From contig CAMLJY010000009.1 of the NCBI GenBank assembly GCA_946480465.1, positions 1 to 64,000 of the forward strand: 64,000 nt of DNA, written 5' to 3'. The DNA is from an uncultured Burkholderiales bacterium (lineage in GTDB: Bacteria > Pseudomonadota > Gammaproteobacteria > Burkholderiales > Burkholderiaceae). The position numbers and the translations under genes are program-made. Under the pieces are notes generated by a model. It was not told the DNA's origin and made no database searches. It saw nothing but the letters and a program-made list of their open reading frames with translations. Below are positions 60,556 through 64,000 of the stretch, one piece after another. Position 1 is the first letter of the stretch. Each line of letters opens with the position of its first letter.

Positions 60556-61542
60556 ATGGCCCCAGGGCGGCTGCGCTTGAGCGATCCCGCGTCGAGGCAG
60601 AACGGCGCGCGCGGGCTGTGGCTCGGCGTGCTCGCGATGGCGATGTTCGGCCTGACGCTGCCGATGACGCAGCTGGCCGTGGGGGCTGCGGGCGCGCCGG
60701 CCTTGTCGCCGCTGTTCGTCACCTCGGGCCGCGCGGTGGTGGCGGCGCTGCTGTCGGCGGTGCTGCTGCTGGCCACGCGTTCGCCGTGGCCGCAGCGGGC
60801 GCACTGGCCGGCCCTGGCCGCGGCCGCGCTGGGCAATGCCATCGGCTATCCGCTGCTGTTGGCCTGGGCGCTGCGGCACGTCGGCAGCGCGCATGCGGCG
60901 GTGATCACCGCGCTGGCACCGCTGCTCACCGCCGTGGCCGCCGCGCTCGTGATGCGCCAGCGCGCCCGGCCCGCGTTCTGGGGCTGTGCCGTGGCCGGCT
61001 GTGCGCTGGTCGTCCTGTACTCGCTGCTGCGGGCCGAGTCCAAGGGCCAGGGCTTCGCGCCCAGTCCAGTCGATGGCGTGCTGTTCATCGCCGTGCTGGC
61101 GGCATCCGTGGGCTACGTGTTCGGCGCCCGCGTCACGCCCGCGCTGGGCGCGGAGCGGGTGATCTGCTGGGTCACGCTGGTCGCGCTGCCGGTCACCGTG
61201 CCCTGCGCACTGCTGAACTGGCCGGCGACGCCGGTGCCCGCCAGCGCTTGGTTCGGCTTCGCCTACGTCAGCCTGTTCTCGATGTGGATCGGCTTCTTCG
61301 CCTGGTATCGGGCGCTGGTGATCGGCGGGGCATTGCGTGTCAGCCAGCTGCAGCTGCTGCAGCCGTTCTTCGCGATCGGCTTCGCCTGGCCGCTGCTGGG
61401 CGAGGCGATCGAGCCGCTCAGCCTGGGCTTCTCGGTCGCGGTGGTGGCCGTGGTGTGGATGGGCCGTCGCTTCAGCGCAGCGCCACCAGCACCGCCAGCG
61501 CCAGCGGCAGGCCCGGCATCCCGATCAGCGTCGACACGGTGA
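60556..61542 (+). CDS. EamA/DMT family transporter
   Basis: A 328-residue membrane protein with ten hydrophobic segments made of two EamA repeats (GVLAMAMFGLTLPMTQLAVG; FIAVLAASVGYVFGARVT). Family members export amino acids, nucleotides or drugs. The last 20 residues ([13 protein letters not shown] and on) are low-complexity and overlap the antisense remnant at 61472-61640, so the natural end was probably shorter. The ATG at 60556 is chosen; a GTG at 60529 is in frame. Confidence 0.85.
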   Translation: MAPGRLRLSDPASRQNGARGLWLGVLAMAMFGLTLPMTQLAVGAAGAPALSPLFVTSGRAVVAALLSAVLLLATRSPWPQRAHWPALAAAALGNAIGYPLLLAWALRHVGSAHAAVITALAPLLTAVAAALVMRQRARPAFWGCAVAGCALVVLYSLLRAESKGQGFAPSPVDGVLFIAVLAASVGYVFGARVTPALGAERVICWVTLVALPVTVPCALLNWPATPVPASAWFGFAYVSLFSMWIGFFAWYRALVIGGALRVSQLQLLQPFFAIGFAWPLLGEAIEPLSLGFSVAVVAVVWMGRRFSAAPPAPPAPAAGPASRSASTR

Positions 61543-61640
61543 CGAGGCCCGCCACGTGGGCGCCGTGGCGGCCATCAGCCCCAGCGGCAGCGCGGCGGCG
61601 CCGATGCGGCTCAAGGTGATCTCCCTGGGGTCACCGCGTA
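61472..61640 (-). pseudogene. Possible C-terminal remnant of a membrane transporter gene
   Basis: Leftward, the frame ending at TGA 61474-61472 reads HVAGLVTVSTLIGMPGLPLALAVLVALR, while the other frame just upstream reads SRIGAAALPLGLMAA. Together they look like the last two helices of a polytopic transporter (AEC-type permeases end similarly) joined by a frameshift near 61570. The rest of the gene is absent, and its stop lies inside the EamA gene. The family call is tentative. Confidence 0.4.
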
Positions 61641-61733
61641 AGTGCACCGACCGGGAAAGCGCTCATTCCCAGCCTTCCCGCGCCCACCAAGAATGCGAAA
61701 TCGCCTCTCAAAGTCCCTGGGACATCACACCGC

Positions 61734-62699
61734 ATGAAATCCCTGACCCGCATCTTCGCGACGGCCGCGCTGGCCTTTCCGCTGGCCGCTCTGTCGCAGA
61801 GCTATCCGAGCAAGCCCGTGAAGCTGGTCGTGCCGTTCGCCCCTGGCGGCACCACGGACATCATCGCCCGCGTGCTGGCCGAACGCATCCAGCCTGCCCT
61901 GGGGCAGCCGCTGATCGTCGAAAACAAGGCCGGCGGTGGCGGCTCGATCGGCGCGGCGGACACCGCGCGCGCCGCGCCCGACGGCTATTCGCTGGGCATG
62001 GCCACGGTGTCGACCACCGCCGCCAACCCGGCCATCAACCCGAAGATCCCCTACGACCCGCTGACGGATTTCACGCCCATCATCAACGTGGCCGCCACGC
62101 CGAACGTGATCGCGGTGCACCCGTCGTTCCCGGCCAAGGACTACGCCGGCTTCATGGCCGAGCTGCAGAAGCATCCTGGCAAGTACAGCTTCGCCAGCTC
62201 GGGCGCCGGCGGCATCGGCCACCTGCAGATGGAGCTCTTCAAGAGCATGACGAAGACCTTCATCACCCACATTCCGTACCGCGGTGCCGGTCCCGCGCTG
62301 AACGACACCGTGGCCGGCCAGGTGCCGATCATCTTCGACAACCTGCCCTCGGCCCTGCCCTTCATCAAGGACGGCCGGCTGGTGCCCATCGTCGTCGCCG
62401 CGCCGCAGCGCCTGGCGGTGCTGCCCAACGTGCCGACCTTCGCGGAGGTGAAGCTGCCGGTGGTGAACCGCATGGCCTACTACGGCGTCTACGGGCCGAA
62501 GAACCTGCCGAAGGACGTGGTCGACAAGGTGAATGCCGCGGTGAAGAAGACGCTCGAACTGCCCGAAGTCAGGAAGCGCATCGAAGGCACGGGCTCGCTG
62601 ATCGTCGCCAACACGCCGGCGGAGTTCGCCGAGCAGATCAAGGCCGAGCTGGTCGTCTACAAGAAGGTGGTGCAGCTGCAGCGGCTGACGCTGGAGTGA
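61734..62699 (+). CDS. Bug family (TctC-like) tripartite tricarboxylate receptor, second paralogue
   Basis: A 321-residue exported solute receptor. After the signal peptide comes [20 protein letters not shown], then the loop [17 protein letters not shown] and the ligand segment [22 protein letters not shown]. It resembles the 26905 receptor in layout but is clearly diverged. No tctAB genes are nearby. The ligand is unknown. Confidence 0.94.
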   Translation: MKSLTRIFATAALAFPLAALSQSYPSKPVKLVVPFAPGGTTDIIARVLAERIQPALGQPLIVENKAGGGGSIGAADTARAAPDGYSLGMATVSTTAANPAINPKIPYDPLTDFTPIINVAATPNVIAVHPSFPAKDYAGFMAELQKHPGKYSFASSGAGGIGHLQMELFKSMTKTFITHIPYRGAGPALNDTVAGQVPIIFDNLPSALPFIKDGRLVPIVVAAPQRLAVLPNVPTFAEVKLPVVNRMAYYGVYGPKNLPKDVVDKVNAAVKKTLELPEVRKRIEGTGSLIVANTPAEFAEQIKAELVVYKKVVQLQRLTLE

Positions 62700-62702
62700 A
62701 GA

Positions 62703-62858
62703 GCCTGTGAAGCATTCCGGCGCGCCCGCTCGTGCGCCCCGGGCGGCGCCGCTCGTCGCTGCAAAGCCTTGATGGGGGAACGGCCACACCTGCGGCTTGG
62801 TGTCTAGATCGGCACCGTCTGGGACACCCGCTCGGACGCGCCGGAACACTTCACAGGC
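62703..62858. repeat. Imperfect 30-bp inverted repeat flanking about 96 bp
   Basis: The left arm 62703-62732 and the right arm 62829-62858 are reverse complements at 25 of 30 positions. The arms share GCCTGTGAAG at the outer end. They lie in the 240-bp gap between the Bug gene and the convergent serine hydrolase gene. No transposase, target duplication or gene is seen inside. The rest of the gap (62859-62939) has no supported feature. Confidence 0.7.
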
Positions 62859-62939
62859 GCTGACGCCGGCAAGCGCTGCACCTGGCGCCTGAAGAACGTG
62901 GCCGGCTGCCATGCCGGCCGCTTCGTCTTCAGTGGCGGC

Positions 62940-64000
62940 TCACGGCGCGCTGCCGCTCATCCAGGCCCGGCGGATGGCCGCGCCGCAGGCGGCCGACTCG
63001 TTGCCGCTGCCGAAGATTGCCGTGCGCGCGACGATGCCGTAGAACGAGCGGGACGCGTCGATCCAGGGATAGAACCCGAAGGCGCCGGCGCTGCTGAACG
63101 CGCCGTCGCCGCGCGTGGGATCGTCCTCCACCCAGTGGCCGATCGAGTAGTGCCAGCTCTCCGTGGCGATCGGCGAATAGGTGGCGGTGGGGCAGGTCTG
63201 CGGATTGGTGCACACCGGGTGGTGGCCGAGCAGGCTGCCCATCCTCAGTTGCCGGCCGAGCAGCTTGCGCAGGAAGAGCGCGTAGTCCTTCGCGCTGGTG
63301 CGCGCACCGCCGGCGGGCTGCGGCTGGCTGAAGCTGAGCGCGATGTCGGTGCCCAGCACGCGCCGCATTTCCGTCGCCAGCGCGGCGTTGTTCATCGCGC
63401 CCAGCGCCATGCCGGGCGAGGGCAGTGACGCGTGCTTCTGCATGTGGCCGCCGTCGTAGTGGAAGCGGCCGATCTCCGATGGTGTCTGCACTCCGTTGCT
63501 GCCGCGGGCCAGGCAGGAGGCCACGGTGTCGTTCTGCTGGCAACCGGTGAGCGCGGGCAGGCTGACGTAGCCGCTGCGGAAGTTCAGGAACTCGACGTCC
63601 TCCGCGGTCAGCGCGCCGCCGCGCTGCTCGGCCACGTAGGCCCCATAGAGCCATTTGGTGGCCGAGGCGATGTTCATCACCGTGCCCGCTTCGTACACCG
63701 TGCCGTTGCCTGCTGCATTCACCGAGCCGCCCGCCATGCGCTGGGTCTTGTCGCCCACCTCCCAGTAGAACGGGCGGATGGCCGTGCAGGCGTTGCCGCT
63801 GCCCTCGGCCACCGCGGTGGCCGCGGCGATGCGGGCGGCGGTGTCCGCGGGAGGCGTCAGGCTCAGGATGGTGAGGCGGCCGTCGGCATCGAGCCGCGCC
63901 GTGAAGTTTCGGTAGACCTGGCCGCCGACGTCGATGGTCGGCACGCTCAGCACCTGCGTCTGGACGTCGAAGCTGGCCTGCGCGGCGGCGTCGCCGGCAG
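62940..64000 (-). CDS. Beta-lactamase-family serine hydrolase (5' end cut by window edge)
   Basis: At least 353 residues; the frame stays open to base 64000, so the start lies outside. The catalytic SxxK motif is SATK in NIASATKWLYGAYVAEQ, and a Tyr motif (FHYDGG) and a late FSSAGAFGFYPWID fit the class C beta-lactamase/esterase fold. The N-terminal part visible (TIDVGGQVYRNFTARLDADG) is extra to the fold and beta-rich, and several Cys pairs suggest a periplasmic protein. An esterase or peptidase role is more likely than antibiotic hydrolysis. It converges on the Bug receptor gene. Confidence 0.85.
   Translation of the reverse strand, partial: AGDAAAQASFDVQTQVLSVPTIDVGGQVYRNFTARLDADGRLTILSLTPPADTAARIAAATAVAEGSGNACTAIRPFYWEVGDKTQRMAGGSVNAAGNGTVYEAGTVMNIASATKWLYGAYVAEQRGGALTAEDVEFLNFRSGYVSLPALTGCQQNDTVASCLARGSNGVQTPSEIGRFHYDGGHMQKHASLPSPGMALGAMNNAALATEMRRVLGTDIALSFSQPQPAGGARTSAKDYALFLRKLLGRQLRMGSLLGHHPVCTNPQTCPTATYSPIATESWHYSIGHWVEDDPTRGDGAFSSAGAFGFYPWIDASRSFYGIVARTAIFGSGNESAACGAAIRRAWMSGSAP

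Noticed and set aside
62940..64000. Antibiotic-resistance beta-lactamase
   Set aside because: The SxxK fold is present, but the N-terminal extension, the weak second and third motifs and the genomic context fit an esterase or peptidase of the family better; no resistance claim is supported.

Overview
This 64 kb window is GC-rich (roughly two-thirds G+C by eye), densely packed chromosomal DNA. It most likely comes from a betaproteobacterium of the order Burkholderiales, perhaps the Rubrivivax/Leptothrix or Comamonadaceae side; the genus cannot be fixed from sequence alone. The pointers are two Bug (TctC-type) tricarboxylate receptors, DUF1841 and DUF3460 proteins, a DUF3391/HD-GYP protein, and a tsaE-amiC block divergent from queG. 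I see no rRNA, tRNA, CRISPR array, prophage or intact insertion sequence.

Layout. 1-6.2 kb: a leftward series comprising a MoxR ATPase, a GNAT acetyltransferase, an S9 peptidase and a possible clan CD cysteine peptidase, with the CoxE-type VWA partner of MoxR cut by the left edge; a diguanylate cyclase is inserted facing the other way. 6.3-17.4 kb: cytochrome c4, an HD-GYP c-di-GMP phosphodiesterase, an orphan peptide-type binding protein, DUF1841, a TSUP exporter, a kefF-kefC K+/H+ efflux pair, an orphan ParA, a MaoC hydratase, a LuxR-type regulator with a degenerate receiver, and DUF3460-scpA. 17.6-21 kb: a three-gene signalling cluster (FecR-like protein, haem-binding DUF3365-HAMP sensor, Ser/Thr kinase with a duplicated C-terminal module). 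21-26.6 kb: a SulP transporter, a metallophosphoesterase overlapping metG, and a VOC protein.

26.6-28.4 kb is a scar region: an orphan Bug receptor lies between the decayed 3' end of an acyl-CoA ligase gene and the frameshifted 3' end of a chemotaxis receptor gene. 28.4-35.2 kb is a polyol (mannitol/sorbitol/arabinitol) uptake and oxidation operon with an AraC regulator. 37.5-44.2 kb is a complete pstSCAB-phoU-phoBR phosphate operon behind a clear PHO box. 44.3-48.1 kb holds a lytic transglycosylase and an unusual fusion of an alpha/beta-hydrolase domain to a subtilisin. 49.5-52.6 kb is a copper-resistance module (copA-cueR divergent from copZ) with two CueR-type operators; the copA mRNA appears leaderless. 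52.6-59 kb: a secreted clan GH-A glycosidase with tandem N-terminal modules, amiC-tsaE, queG and fpr. 59.3-64 kb: three transport genes, a probable transporter remnant, an imperfect inverted repeat, and a serine hydrolase cut by the right edge.

How the genes work together. The pst-pho genes form a self-contained phosphate sensing and uptake unit. The copper genes couple sensing (CueR), chaperoning (CopZ) and export (CopA). The polyol genes couple ABC uptake to a long-chain polyol dehydrogenase. KefF probably activates KefC during electrophile stress. The best candidates for something new are the FecR/haem-HAMP/kinase cluster, the hydrolase-subtilisin fusion, the His/Cys-dyad protein near 2 kb, and the atypical response regulator.
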